A stretch of 64,000 nucleotides of DNA from Mongoliibacter ruber. GTDB taxonomy: Bacteria > Bacteroidota > Bacteroidia > Cytophagales > Cyclobacteriaceae. Shown here piece after piece: positions 8,021 to 17,672 of the stretch. Made by a program: the position numbers and the translations under genes. A model generated the notes under the pieces. That model did no database searches and was not told the origin of the DNA. It saw only the letters and a program-made list of their open reading frames with translations. The stretch is taken from NCBI RefSeq assembly GCF_003003005.1, contig NZ_PVTR01000007.1, positions 62,001 through 126,000 of the forward strand, written 5' to 3'. Numbering within the stretch: position 1 is the stretch's first letter; each line of letters starts with the position of its first letter.

Positions 8021-10470
8021 TTGACGGGAATGTAGACATATCAAAATTCGAACAAGATGTCAAACCCATTGATATCAAGTATTACCTGATTAAATACTCC
8101 AGGTACTGGCCTCTGTATATTACCTGTATTTTTTTAGCACTGGTCATCGTGTTTCTTTTTCACAGGTATTCAGTAGAGGAGTATGAAGTACGAGGAAGCA
8201 TTCTGATCAAACAAAAAAATACACCGGAGGTTAGGATTTTGGATAGGTCTAATATTTTTTCGGGAGCCAACAACCTCGAAAATGACATACTCCTTTTGAC
8301 TTCCAAAAATCTCGCTCAGGAAGCTTTGAATAAACTTCATTTTGATGTCAGCTATTTTGCATCTACCAATATCAAAGAAATCGAGTTGTACGATAAGTCA
8401 CCTATCAAGGTAGATGTTGATTGGAGTTTTCCGCAAGGGAGTTCTGGAGTAATTCACTTTACTGCTATTTCGGAAGAAGAATTTGTACTTACGAATGAGG
8501 AAAGAGGCTTTTTTGATTTTCTCTCCGCAAAAGCGTCTGGGCCATTTGATGACCAATTGCTGAATCAAACATATCGCTTCGGAGAGGAAATAGTCACTGA
8601 AAGGACTAAGTTCTCTGTGCATAAGCTGAAGTATATGAGACCGGGGGAGAAGCTGTTTTTTATTGTTCACCACCCCACAGATGTTTTGGAAACCTATCAA
8701 AGGTCCATCACTGTACGCCCTATCAATAGTTATGGTACTGTTTTGCAAGTATCAACAGTGTCTAGGGTTGTTGAAAAAGGCAGAGATTACGTTAATGCTT
8801 TGATGGACTCCTACCTCGATTATGACTTGACAGAAAAAAACAGGATTACAGAAAATACCCTCTCTTTTCTGGATCAACAGATGTCTGTTCTTGAAGACTC
8901 TTTAAGAAAAGTTGAAAACCGCATGCTCAACTTTAAGGTAGAGAACAAGCTTATGGACGTGAGTTCTGAATTTGGAGGAGTCTTGGGCAATATCCAAAGG
9001 TTAGATGATTTGGTTCAGGACATTGATTTTGAACTCAGTTATTACAAATCCCTGCAAACTTATCTGGTGGATAAGGGCGCGGATTATAGTGAGATTTTGG
9101 CTCCCTCTATCGTCGGATTGAGTGATGGATTCCTCAATGGGATGATAGCTGCCTTGGTAGAAGCTTCTCTGGAAAGGAGAAAAATACTGGCGATTGTCAA
9201 TGAAAACCATCCTAATGTCAGGCAGCTCGATGAGCAAATCGAGAAAATGCGTGAAAATATCTTTGAGAATATTGACAACCTTGTAGCCAACACTGAAAAG
9301 AGGAAGGCTGAAGTAAACAAGAAACTGGCAGAGTTGGATGTTGAGTTTTCCAGACTTCCACAGACAGAGTCTTCTTATGCAAATATTTTCAGGCAGTATA
9401 GGTTGAGAGAAAATCTTTACAATTATCTTTTGGAAAAAAGAGCGGAGGCTGGAATTGCCAAAGCTTCCAATATTTCAGACAACTCAGTGTTGGATTATGC
9501 AAGAAGAGGAAGTTTGGTCTTTCCGCAAAAGCCTCAAAATTATGGAATGGCTGTTGGTCTTGGTTTTTTTATTCCATTAGGTTTTTTATTGTTGTTCCAT
9601 TACCTCAACAATAAGATCATGGACCAAATCCAACTGAGAAATTCGCTTAGAATTCCGCTTTTGGGAACCATTGGATATAGTACAAAAGAAACAAACATGA
9701 TCGTGGCCGAACATCCCAAGTCCATGGTGTCGGAATCATTCAGGTCATTGCGTTCAGGCTTGTTTTACATCGCCTCAGAAAAAAAATGCAAAAGGATCTT
9801 GGTTACATCTTCAGTTTCCGGTGAGGGCAAAACCTTTGTAAGTCTCAACCTTGCGGCGGCTATTGCGCTAAGTGGAAAGAAAACCTGTCTATTGGGTATG
9901 GACCTTAGAAAACCCAAAATCTCAGATTATGTTGGAATAGACAATAAAGTAGGATTATCAAGCTATTTGGTAGGGAAATCTGAAAAAGAAGACATCGTAC
10001 TGCCCACCCAATATGAAAACTTGTACATAGTACCATCTGGCCCTATACCGCCTAATCCGGCTGAGTTACTCCTTAAAGATAAGATGCGAGAGTTTTTGGA
10101 ATACCTGGAAGAGGATTTTGAGGTGGTATTGATGGATACACCTCCGATTGGTTTGGTGTCTGAGACTATGGACCTTTTGCGTTTTTCGGATGTCAACCTC
10201 TATATTGTTAGGCAGGATTATACACATAAAAAGTATTTGTTGATGGTCAATGACCTTTATGCCAATGATCAAATCAGGGATTTCTATGCAGTATTTAACG
10301 GCCTAAGGTCAGGTGGTGATATCTATGACTTTGGTGGTTACAATTATGGATATGGCTATAATTACTCTTATATGAGGAAAAATAAATATACTGGCAACTA
10401 CTATGAAATTGATGACAAGAGTAAACCCTCTGCCTGGTTTGATGAAATTTTAAGAAAATTTAGAGCATAG
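8017..10470 (+). CDS. Wzc-type polysaccharide co-polymerase with tyrosine autokinase domain
   Basis: 817 residues. A first membrane helix (about 30-50), a long periplasmic region with coiled coil (roughly 280-460), and a second helix (about 508-530) enclose the Wzz-type part. The cytoplasmic BY-kinase domain has Walker A (SSVSGEGKTFVS, about 598-609), Walker A' (LLGMDLRKP, near 627) and Walker B (VVLMDTPP, near 705). A C-terminal tyrosine cluster (about 768-790, YNYGYGYNYSY) is the expected autophosphorylation tail. Such proteins control chain length and export together with Wza. No flippase, polymerase or glycosyltransferase follows; a terminator and opposite-strand genes come next, so this pair serves a pathway encoded elsewhere. 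Confidence 0.93.
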   Translation: MIDGNVDISKFEQDVKPIDIKYYLIKYSRYWPLYITCIFLALVIVFLFHRYSVEEYEVRGSILIKQKNTPEVRILDRSNIFSGANNLENDILLLTSKNLAQEALNKLHFDVSYFASTNIKEIELYDKSPIKVDVDWSFPQGSSGVIHFTAISEEEFVLTNEERGFFDFLSAKASGPFDDQLLNQTYRFGEEIVTERTKFSVHKLKYMRPGEKLFFIVHHPTDVLETYQRSITVRPINSYGTVLQVSTVSRVVEKGRDYVNALMDSYLDYDLTEKNRITENTLSFLDQQMSVLEDSLRKVENRMLNFKVENKLMDVSSEFGGVLGNIQRLDDLVQDIDFELSYYKSLQTYLVDKGADYSEILAPSIVGLSDGFLNGMIAALVEASLERRKILAIVNENHPNVRQLDEQIEKMRENIFENIDNLVANTEKRKAEVNKKLAELDVEFSRLPQTESSYANIFRQYRLRENLYNYLLEKRAEAGIAKASNISDNSVLDYARRGSLVFPQKPQNYGMAVGLGFFIPLGFLLLFHYLNNKIMDQIQLRNSLRIPLLGTIGYSTKETNMIVAEHPKSMVSESFRSLRSGLFYIASEKKCKRILVTSSVSGEGKTFVSLNLAAAIALSGKKTCLLGMDLRKPKISDYVGIDNKVGLSSYLVGKSEKEDIVLPTQYENLYIVPSGPIPPNPAELLLKDKMREFLEYLEEDFEVVLMDTPPIGLVSETMDLLRFSDVNLYIVRQDYTHKKYLLMVNDLYANDQIRDFYAVFNGLRSGGDIYDFGGYNYGYGYNYSYMRKNKYTGNYYEIDDKSKPSAWFDEILRKFRA

Positions 10471-10560
10471 AGGTTTGAAATGATCTAGGACAATTGCTTT
10501 TGAAAATATTTTTAGCAAATCACTTCTTTAATTTATTCATCATTTGAGCAAAGTAAAATG

Positions 10561-10602
10561 AACAATCCTACAGACGGATAAGGCTGTCTATAGGATTGTT
10601 TT
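10561..10602 (+). terminator. Terminator of the export operon
   Basis: AACAATCCTA (10561-10570) pairs with TAGGATTGTT (10591-10600); AGAC/GTCT extends the stem after one mismatch. The sequence is nearly symmetric, so it may also serve the convergent gene ending at 10650. Confidence 0.75.
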
Positions 10603-10649
10603 ATGTTATATCAAGTTTTACTGTGTATCCATTTTATCAAGAACAAACA

Positions 10650-11537
10650 TCAATGGAAAGTCCTGAATCCAGGTTCATAAATGATCCGGACAAAAGAGCT
10701 GAGGCTTTCCCCTGGTTTGCGTAGTGGAATACCGGTAACAATACCCACCATGAGGTTTTCTGCAAGCCCCACACGCATTTGAGGACGCATGACGGCTTCA
10801 AGTTTGCCATTATGGATTTCCTTGTTGAATTCCACCCCGATAAAATTCCTTGTCCCCGTAATCATGTAATGAAAGTTGGAGTGGATTTCATAGGAAATTT
10901 CTCTTCTGATGTCAAAATCCTTTACAACCCTTGGTCCGGTATATACCAAGGTGTGGTAGTTTAGCCCCCATCTTTTTGCCGCTATAAAGAAGGGATTATA
11001 AATATTGCCTTTAAATAGTTCAGATTGTCCGAGGCGGTTGAGGTCCACAAATTCAAATTCATGGATGTAGCCCAAGGCCAAAGAGGTTTTGGCTTTTTCT
11101 GACACCAAGAAAGTCCATTGAGTGGCCAGTTTCAAAGATTCAATCCTATTTGAAGGTCTGGTTACATCTACGGGTGTACCTTCTCTTGTGGTGAAAATGG
11201 TTACAGGTACCTCGATTTCAAACCCTAGGCGGTCAATCGGTGCCCATTCATATTCCACCAATGCCTCATACTTGTTGAAGTCTCTTTTGTCAAACATTCC
11301 AAAACCCACGTTCCATTCTTTTTCTCCTTTTCGAGCTCCTAAGTCACGTATGAGATCAATGTAAAGAGGTTCGGCATGCAGGATTTTTGGTTTTAATTTC
11401 CCTCCTTCAGGTTCTTCAAATTCAGTGATGAAAAGGCTGTCCAAGGAAAGTCTTTCAAATCTGAGACTATCAGAATCTTGGGCCTTTGCGGCAATAATGA
11501 CCAGTAAGGTGGTCAAGGTGATCAGTGCTTTTTTCAT
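10650..11537 (-). CDS. Conserved outer-membrane protein with HAEPLYIDLIRDLGARKGE motif
   Basis: 295 residues: signal peptide (1-19, ending AKAQ), a conserved-looking block HAEPLYIDLIRDLGARKGEK at about 54-73, then a barrel-like body of alternating strands ending GFRTFH. I recall this block from uncharacterised Bacteroidota proteins; it has no assigned activity that I know. It is the last gene of a same-strand set with the porin-like gene (117 bp upstream) and the small PPPQ-ending protein, which suggests they form one envelope complex or transport unit. A beta-barrel location is inferred from the signal peptide and strand pattern. Confidence 0.7.
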   Translation of the reverse strand: MKKALITLTTLLVIIAAKAQDSDSLRFERLSLDSLFITEFEEPEGGKLKPKILHAEPLYIDLIRDLGARKGEKEWNVGFGMFDKRDFNKYEALVEYEWAPIDRLGFEIEVPVTIFTTREGTPVDVTRPSNRIESLKLATQWTFLVSEKAKTSLALGYIHEFEFVDLNRLGQSELFKGNIYNPFFIAAKRWGLNYHTLVYTGPRVVKDFDIRREISYEIHSNFHYMITGTRNFIGVEFNKEIHNGKLEAVMRPQMRVGLAENLMVGIVTGIPLRKPGESLSSFVRIIYEPGFRTFH

Positions 11538-11653
11538 CTTTAGGTGTAAAAAGAATGCGCAAATTTGATTAATTTTTGATAATGTGAAACCCTGTCTTCC
11601 GTCAAATTTTGTTAATTCATCAGAATTATAATATTGAATTTTTATTTACAGTT

Positions 11654-12919
11654 TTAGAAAATTAAACCTAAACCAAGTTCCAATCTGTTCGCCTCTGGAA
11701 TGATGCTTTCAGCAAGATTTTCTCTGAATTGATAATTGGCTTTGAAGACTAAATTCCTCCTTGGCCGTAGGTTGGCTCCTACACTTATTATTTCTAAGTT
11801 TTGCCTATCAAAGGCCCTGTTTTCGAAACTGCTGGCAACAGATGCATGTGTGTCAAGTCTTTCATAACGAAACCATATAGGCAATTTCCATTCCCTTTCA
11901 CTATTGAAGACTGACCAAAGGTCCCACCTTAATTCTCCATAGTAACCCAAAGTTTCTTCACCGATCACTTGGTTGTCAAACTCGAAAATCCTATCTGTTT
12001 GGGTAGTACTTCCTTTCATAGCCAAACCAAACACAGAGAAGTTGCCCCATTCATATCCGGCAAAAGCTGAATAAAGAGACACTTGAGGAGAAAAATCTTG
12101 TCCGGAAGGGGTTTCCGCACCTCTGCCGGCATCTCCATAATAACCTGCGATTCCAAGTTTTATACTTTCTTTACCTACATACTCCAGCTTTCCATTACTG
12201 GCCCAGGCACGTGGCACTTCCAGTCCATGAAACCGTCCTCTTCTGATCCATGTACCTTCTACCATGTTGGAAGCATCCAGTCCTTTTGTAAGGCCCAAAT
12301 TATATTCCAATTGATTGTTAAGGAAATTACCATAAAACATTACACCAGTTTCAAGCCATTGGGTAGGAAGGATAACCCTTTCGACCTCAGGTCTATTGAC
12401 AGAGTAAAAGGCAATAGGCTCTTCATTGATATTGGTGTAACCCAAAGGGATGGGATAATTCCCCACCCTGACATTGAAGCTTGGGTGAAAGAGGTAATCA
12501 AACATCCACTCAAAATTGAACTCGGTTCCTACTTCATTGAAACCATCATGCAGGAGTTCTGCTTGAATTTCAGAATTGAATATCAACCTGTCGGTAATTT
12601 TGTAACCGAAGTAAAAACCAAAACGATAAAGATTGGTATAATACAATTCTATGTCATCACCTCTGTTTTTTTCTCCCATGTAGGAAACAGAATTGATTTC
12701 TGTAAATCCCGCTATTGAGTACCTCCTGTCAGCTGAATATATTTTTGATGCAGCATTGGCCAAACCAGGTTGCTTGATGTATTTTAACTCCTCTATAAGT
12801 TTTTTATTGGTGATCGAATCACTGAATTCATTTATTTCCTGAGTGATAGGGTCTTCTTGGGCTTCTACCAAATAGGGCGCCACAAGAAAAGCCAATCCCA
12901 GGAGGATTGTATTTTTCAT
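11654..12919 (-). CDS. Porin-like outer-membrane protein
   Basis: 421 residues with a signal peptide (1-20, ending VEAQ), a short helical N-terminal region (about 22-60), and then a large beta-barrel with many aromatic strand ends, finishing LELGLGLIF. The segment [15 protein letters not shown] near 151-165 resembles the constriction/plug part of phosphate-selective-porin-like proteins (V-R-x-G-x-x-x-P-x-G), and [14 protein letters not shown] near the C-terminus is a typical penultimate strand. Substrate is unknown. It lies upstream of the HAEPLY protein gene and downstream of the small PPPQ gene, all on the reverse strand. Confidence 0.75.
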   Translation of the reverse strand: MKNTILLGLAFLVAPYLVEAQEDPITQEINEFSDSITNKKLIEELKYIKQPGLANAASKIYSADRRYSIAGFTEINSVSYMGEKNRGDDIELYYTNLYRFGFYFGYKITDRLIFNSEIQAELLHDGFNEVGTEFNFEWMFDYLFHPSFNVRVGNYPIPLGYTNINEEPIAFYSVNRPEVERVILPTQWLETGVMFYGNFLNNQLEYNLGLTKGLDASNMVEGTWIRRGRFHGLEVPRAWASNGKLEYVGKESIKLGIAGYYGDAGRGAETPSGQDFSPQVSLYSAFAGYEWGNFSVFGLAMKGSTTQTDRIFEFDNQVIGEETLGYYGELRWDLWSVFNSEREWKLPIWFRYERLDTHASVASSFENRAFDRQNLEIISVGANLRPRRNLVFKANYQFRENLAESIIPEANRLELGLGLIF

Positions 12920-13021
12920 TGCTCTGTTTCAAATTTTAAAATGATTATGTAATAGGACTAGTTTTAATCCCATTTTGCTATCTCAGTCAAAATATTTTGA
13001 CGAGACATTTTTCAAAAAAAA

Positions 13022-13399
13022 TCAGACCAACTGCGGTGGAGGGGAATCGTTTTCTTTGGTGATAGATTCAAAAATCTCCAAATAATAAGTGTTTAGGTTT
13101 CTTTCTGCATCTCCAAATTCTTGAGAAACTTTTATTCCCTGACTTTCAAGATGCAATTTGATGTCCGAAAATTTCTTTTTTTCGTGGGGCACTTCAGTGT
13201 CAGGAATAGTTTCATCATCCATTTCCAAAACATACTCCAATAGTAACTCAGCTAAAGAATCTATGGGGTCATGGTGTTCAAGTAGGGGAGAGTCAATTAC
13301 TGAAGAATGATAAAAATTAGCAGACAGGTTGATGAAGTTTACCAATAATAGGTATACTAATCCTCTGCAAATGATATTTTTCTTCAACCTGATTAACAC
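13022..13399 (-). CDS. Small exported protein ending SPPPQLV, first gene of the porin set
   Basis: 125 residues. An N-terminal hydrophobic segment (about 10-27) is followed by an acidic region (HHDPIDSLAELLLEYVLEM near 42-60) and the C-terminal tail NDSPPPQLV. The only in-frame start after the upstream stop is GTG at 13399. I do not recognise a domain. The position 103 bp upstream of the porin-like gene, on the same strand, suggests a shared transcript. The short PPP tail is the kind of C-terminal tag I associate with small envelope proteins of this phylum, but its role is unknown to me. Confidence 0.6.
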   Translation of the reverse strand: MLIRLKKNIICRGLVYLLLVNFINLSANFYHSSVIDSPLLEHHDPIDSLAELLLEYVLEMDDETIPDTEVPHEKKKFSDIKLHLESQGIKVSQEFGDAERNLNTYYLEIFESITKENDSPPPQLV

Positions 13400-13499
13400 A
13401 TCACAAACTTAACAAAAATGATGCTAAGCGCACAATCCAATACAGACCTTATGTTTTTATTATTGTACCAAAAGTCACGTAAAAAACCAGTTTTACTGC

Positions 13500-13507
13500 T
13501 AATTTTG
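13500..13507 (+). promoter_or_regulatory. -7 box for the DUF983 gene
   Basis: TAATTTTG matches TAnnTTTG, 17 bp before the ATG at 13525; the 5' leader would be very short. Confidence 0.4.
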
Positions 13508-13524
13508 CTTTATTAGAATTGATT

Positions 13525-13911
13525 ATGAAAAATACGAGTTTGAGTGCAGCCATGTTACAGGCTAAGTGTCCAAGATGCAGGAAGGGAGATTTGTTTCCAA
13601 CATCTGTGTTTAGTTATACCAAATTGTCAGAAATCAATGGGAAATGCCCCGAATGTGAAGCCACTATCACACCAGAGCCGGATTTCTTTTATGGAGCGAT
13701 GTATATAAGTTATGCATTTTCTGTAGCATTGATGGTAAATGTTTCTATTCTAGTGACTTACTTTTTTGATAGACCGGATACAATGGTGTATGTATGGACC
13801 GTTTTGGCTGCCAATATTCTCTTGGTGCCATTGATGTTACGGTATTCAAAAGTCCTTTATCTCTACGGACTAGGAAAGTTAAGCTATGATCCAGATGCCT
13901 TGAAAAAATAG
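13525..13911 (+). CDS. DUF983 family zinc-ribbon membrane protein
   Basis: 128 residues. Two CxxC pairs (CPRC near 15-18 and CPEC near 40-43) form a probable zinc ribbon ahead of two membrane helices (about 58-81 and 88-108). The layout and the EPDFFYGAMYISYAFS segment match DUF983. The family is widespread and its biochemical role is not established. A TTG codon at 13519 extends the frame by two residues, but the ATG at 13525 is the natural start. It is divergent from the PPPQ gene and convergent with the next lipoprotein gene. Confidence 0.85.
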   Translation: MKNTSLSAAMLQAKCPRCRKGDLFPTSVFSYTKLSEINGKCPECEATITPEPDFFYGAMYISYAFSVALMVNVSILVTYFFDRPDTMVYVWTVLAANILLVPLMLRYSKVLYLYGLGKLSYDPDALKK

Positions 13912-13935
13912 AGTTAAGGCTACAATTCAGTCAAC

Positions 13936-14535
13936 TTAATTTTTTAAAAAAGGAGAAATGGAGTTGTATCTTAATTGCTCGCCATTCTTAAGGTAGACAA
14001 TAAGAGCTGTTCTCATTCTATTTACCTGGCCTAAGGAACCATGAAAAGTCAAAGTAAAAAATTGACTCATCTGACTGTAATCACGAAACCTGCTCAATTG
14101 GGTTTGATCGGGTAATTGGAACAGGTATGAAATATCAGTTCCTGGAGCTAATTCAATGAATTCCTCCAAAAGCAGTATTTGAATATTGGATATGTTTTCG
14201 ACTTCAAATCTTGGTTCACAATCCAAGGCAAAGCATTGACCTGGAAATCCATTGAAGGATGACTGCAACCTTTCGTAGTGCAATTCAAAATTATATCTGA
14301 AATCAGCCACTTGCACGGTATCATTTTCATCGGCAAAAGAACCGTTGGTAAATGGACTATAAAATACTTGTGAAATCTCTGTGATGTTTGCTCTTTGAAT
14401 GCTTCCACACAAGTCATCTTCAAATTCAGGACTGGTGTAGCATGAAGGGAAAATCAAAAGCAACAACTGTAAGGATAAAATAACAGTTGTCAAATAAGTC
14501 GATCTTCGAGCAATTTTTGAATTGTACAAAGCCAT
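13936..14535 (-). CDS. Predicted lipoprotein of unknown function
   Basis: 199 residues from the ATG at 14535 (a TTG two codons upstream is less likely). The signal sequence has a hydrophobic core ending LLLLIFPSC, a reasonable lipobox with Cys near residue 32. Three further Cys (DDLCGSIQ; GQCFALDCEP) could form a disulfide and support an exported fold. The remainder is rich in beta-strand-like segments with no recognised domain. No operon partner: the upstream alkaline phosphatase gene lies about 250 bp away on the same strand. Confidence 0.65.
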   Translation of the reverse strand: MALYNSKIARRSTYLTTVILSLQLLLLIFPSCYTSPEFEDDLCGSIQRANITEISQVFYSPFTNGSFADENDTVQVADFRYNFELHYERLQSSFNGFPGQCFALDCEPRFEVENISNIQILLLEEFIELAPGTDISYLFQLPDQTQLSRFRDYSQMSQFFTLTFHGSLGQVNRMRTALIVYLKNGEQLRYNSISPFLKN

Positions 14536-14791
14536 TTTCAAAAGCTTTAAAAACCAAATCCATTCATAAATCTAGGATTTATGAATGGAAAATGCTTTGA
14601 ATAAGACTTTTGTTTTTCAGATTCGCGGAAATTTTCTCCCACTGACGGCGTTGACTACCGGAGAACTACAAAGGAATGGGTACAGACCTTTTAGTTGGGG
14701 AGCGGCTGCGATGTCCCCAGAAATCGAATGTTTTAAAGAAGATGCTGTTTTTCTGAAGTTGTCTTCTCAATCTGCACAAAGCACATACATA

Positions 14792-16207
14792 TCAAACTGA
14801 TGCCGCAAATTTGCTTCTAGAAACGCCGGAAGCTTCTAACATGAAATTGTGTAATTCATAGTTTTTGACAAAGCCAGGTATGTTTTCACTTCCAGGCCCG
14901 TAAGTTGCCAGTTCTACATAATCACCTGAGTGATTTGTATGTGCCCAACTTACGGCATTGTGATTGGATAGAATACCGGCAAAATATGCAAAAGGAAGTT
15001 TGCCGGGGTTATATAAGCCATCTGCACCTATTTCAAAGCTTTTCAATAATTGCTCAGCTTCTTCCTGCTTAAGAGTTACATTTTGGTAATGGTTAACCAT
15101 ATCTATGGCCTGAGAAACAGAAGTATCAGGTTTGATTTGGTTCAGTATATATTGATTGGTGGCTTTGGCTTCAAATAGGCTCTCAAATTTCACGTTTTTT
15201 GGTCCAGGATTGAAAAGACCTGGATTGGAATTGCCATGGTCTGTTGTGATGACGACAAGTGTGTTTTTATCTTTCATGGCGAATTCCATCGCCACACCTA
15301 CAGCCTCATCAAAATCCATCTGGTCATACAGTAATGCAGCTGCATCATTACCATGTGCTGCCCAGTCTACTTTTCCGCCTTCTACCTGCATGACAAAACC
15401 GTTTTGATTTTGACTGAGAATTTCAATGGTTTTCTTGGTCATTTCGGCGAGACTAGGCACTGTGCGCTTCAGGTTATCGTCATGCTCTCTATCTATGGCA
15501 TAAGGCAGTCCATCCTCTGTGAAAACCCCCAATATCGGTTTTCCGGAATTGGCCTGATTCATTTCCTCTTTGTTATTGACTACTTGAAAACCTTTTTCTG
15601 AAAATTCAGAGAAAAGATTTTTCCCATCACTTCTCCTAGCAGGATCAAAGAACTCTCTTCCTCCTCCCATCATCACATCAAATTTGAGGTTAAGGTAATC
15701 CTCAGCTATCAGCGGCATTGCATTTCGGCTACTTTGATTGACACAAAAAGAAGCTGGTGTCGCATGTGTGATTTGCACAGAAGTGACACAACCTACAGCC
15801 TTGCCTTCACTTTTGAATTTCTGCAAGATTGGTTCATTTTCTTCCCCATTGGGCCCAATGTTTAGCGCACCATTGTTGACACGATGACCACCACCCCAAG
15901 CCGAACCAGCGGCAGCGGAGTCAGTAACAAAAGAGTTGGCTGATGCTGTATCCATGAGGGATCTTTTGACTGTATTGGATTCATAGAGAGAGATCCAGTT
16001 TGAAGGCTTACCCAACTTGTGCCTAATTAAAATATCAGCCATATTAAGGGTGCCAGAACTCATACCATCTGAAACAAGAAAAATAATGTTTTTGGCTTTT
16101 TCTCCTTTGTATAAAGAAGGCTTGGCAAGTACTGGCCTTGAACCCATTACACCAAGTCCTAGAGTAGTCAATAATCCGTTTTTGAAGAAATCCCGTCTTT
16201 TCATCAT
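14792..16207 (-). CDS. Tat-exported alkaline phosphatase (PhoA family)
   Basis: 471 residues. The N-terminus MMKRRDFFKNGLL is a twin-arginine signal, so the enzyme is exported folded. Metal and catalytic motifs of the PhoA family are present: FLVSDGMSSG (D47), TDSAAAGSA with the phosphorylated Ser S97, an EGGKVDWAAHGND metal segment, and TTDHGNSN. The reaction is hydrolysis of phosphate monoesters to supply inorganic phosphate. Length is normal for the family. No Pho-box or two-component partner is visible nearby, so phosphate regulation is only inferred from the family. A second ATG one codon downstream is equally possible as start. Confidence 0.94.
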   Translation of the reverse strand: MMKRRDFFKNGLLTTLGLGVMGSRPVLAKPSLYKGEKAKNIIFLVSDGMSSGTLNMADILIRHKLGKPSNWISLYESNTVKRSLMDTASANSFVTDSAAAGSAWGGGHRVNNGALNIGPNGEENEPILQKFKSEGKAVGCVTSVQITHATPASFCVNQSSRNAMPLIAEDYLNLKFDVMMGGGREFFDPARRSDGKNLFSEFSEKGFQVVNNKEEMNQANSGKPILGVFTEDGLPYAIDREHDDNLKRTVPSLAEMTKKTIEILSQNQNGFVMQVEGGKVDWAAHGNDAAALLYDQMDFDEAVGVAMEFAMKDKNTLVVITTDHGNSNPGLFNPGPKNVKFESLFEAKATNQYILNQIKPDTSVSQAIDMVNHYQNVTLKQEEAEQLLKSFEIGADGLYNPGKLPFAYFAGILSNHNAVSWAHTNHSGDYVELATYGPGSENIPGFVKNYELHNFMLEASGVSRSKFAASV

Positions 16208-16421
16208 GGTTGTTTGCTTAATTTTCTTGATATTAAAAGAAGTCTAAATGTAATTCACATCTTTTTATGAAAGGTAAAATAAAAATTAGGTATGTGTTAT
16301 CAAGCTGTTAAGTCAACCAAAGGTCAAATAAAAGGTTAAACTGTTATACTTATTTAAGATTGTCATTTTTGAACAAAGAATTGCTGACTCTCATGTGAAG
16401 GATAAAAAAAACAATAAAAAT

Positions 16422-16784
16422 ATGGCTTTAAATGTATTTGGAGAAAAATTGATTGAATGTAGCAGTGATCCACTGACGGGTTACTATAGAAATGGATGCT
16501 GTGAAACCGGGGAAGATGACAGCGGAACCCACACGGTATGTGCGGTTATGACAGATGAATTTTTGGCTTTTAGCAAAATGAGAGGCAATGATCTTATTAC
16601 ACCGAGGCCAGAGTGGTATTTTCCGGGCTTGAAAGCAGGGGATAGGTGGTGTCTTTGTGTCAGTAGGTGGCTGGAAGCTTATCATGCCGGTGTTGCCCCA
16701 AGAGTATATTTAGAAGCAACACATGAAAAGACGTTAGAGGCTGTTCCGATGGATAAATTGATAGCTTTTGCGGTGACAAATTAG
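16422..16784 (+). CDS. DUF2237 family protein
   Basis: 120 residues. The sequence follows the DUF2237 pattern: an early CSSDPLTGYYRNGCCETG block, GTHTVCAVMTDEFLAF, then LKAGDRWCLCVSRW and a closing AYHAGVAPRVYLEATHEKTL. Five Cys and the conserved His suggest a metal or redox site, but no activity is established that I know. An in-frame GTG at 16395 would add a Lys/Asn-rich stretch absent from the family pattern, so the ATG at 16422 is preferred. Isolated gene. Confidence 0.88.
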   Translation: MALNVFGEKLIECSSDPLTGYYRNGCCETGEDDSGTHTVCAVMTDEFLAFSKMRGNDLITPRPEWYFPGLKAGDRWCLCVSRWLEAYHAGVAPRVYLEATHEKTLEAVPMDKLIAFAVTN

Positions 16785-17138
16785 GTGTCTTTTTCCCTAT
16801 GGCCCAGTTTGTCAATTACCATTCATGGGTTAAAAATTCAAAACCCAACTATTCTGCTGTACTACCCTTTGTTAAAAAATATACTTACATCTATCCCATC
16901 TTTTAACTTTTTAAATTTGACTCATTCTCCCATAATTTTTAACTCATAACTATCCTGTCTCTATGATCTTGCTGCCTGCACTCCTTTCCCGTCTTCATAA
17001 GATTTTTGTATTCTGAACAAGACACGCTTTAAAGGAACTGCGTCTAGAAAAATAATTATCACTTATTTAAAAAATTCATATGGAATTAATTTTTCTAAAA
17101 TTATAGTTGGGATCTTTAATAGTAAATAAATCTTGGCT
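16785..17138. other. Gene-free AT-rich stretch
   Basis: About 350 bases between two forward genes. I see no reading frame, RNA gene or strong hairpin; several pyrimidine-rich runs (around 16860-17000) are the only texture. Promoter elements for the downstream gene presumably lie near its 3' end. Confidence 0.5.
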
Positions 17139-17672
17139 ATGAAAAAAACAGTTTTCCTCATTACTTCGCTTTTTCTTTTAGGAATCAGCACCGGTACCCA
17201 AGCGCAAGATGACTTCAAAAAAAATACAATATTTGGAGAATTAGCAGGTTCAGGAGGATTTTTTTCCCTGAATTATGACCGTAGGTTTGGAGATTCACCG
17301 ACTGGTTTTGGAATGAGGACAGGGGTAGGCTATTTTCAATGGAGCAGTGATAGGTTTGTCACAATTCCAATTATTGCCAATTGGCTGATTGGTTCAAATG
17401 GGAAGTATTTGGAATTGGGAGCCGGAATGTCATTGGCTTATGCAGAGACTTTCAAACATAATCCAAATTTGGAAACAAGTATGGAAGATTTTCAGCCCAG
17501 TTCAAGATTTGGGCTTTGGCAAACGCCATTATTAAATATAGGATACAGAAGACAACCAATAGATGGAGGCTTTAATTTTAGGGCAGGTCTTGCACCTATT
17601 GCCAGTATAGGTGGTATATCTGGAATTCAAATCATACCATGGCCTTATTTGTCATTTGGCCTTACCTTTTAA
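17139..17672 (+). CDS. Exported, barrel-like protein of unknown function
   Basis: 177 residues from the ATG at 17139 (a TTG two codons earlier is unlikely). Signal peptide about 1-23 ending TQAQ. The body ([20 protein letters not shown] near 35-54) resembles small outer-membrane proteins of Bacteroidota that begin with a glycine-rich first strand, and it ends [10 protein letters not shown] with an aromatic terminus. The stop overlaps the convergent proA stop by 4 bp, so no terminator can sit between them. Function unknown. Confidence 0.68.
   Translation: MKKTVFLITSLFLLGISTGTQAQDDFKKNTIFGELAGSGGFFSLNYDRRFGDSPTGFGMRTGVGYFQWSSDRFVTIPIIANWLIGSNGKYLELGAGMSLAYAETFKHNPNLETSMEDFQPSSRFGLWQTPLLNIGYRRQPIDGGFNFRAGLAPIASIGGISGIQIIPWPYLSFGLTF

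Noticed and set aside
12083-12718. Long forward frame of 211 codons
   Set aside because: It lies antisense to the porin-like gene, which has a signal peptide and barrel features; codon-bias shadow.
14585-14800. Forward frame of 71 codons between the lipoprotein and alkaline phosphatase genes
   Set aside because: No family pattern, signal or promoter; it overlaps the end of the phosphatase gene and reads like random sequence.
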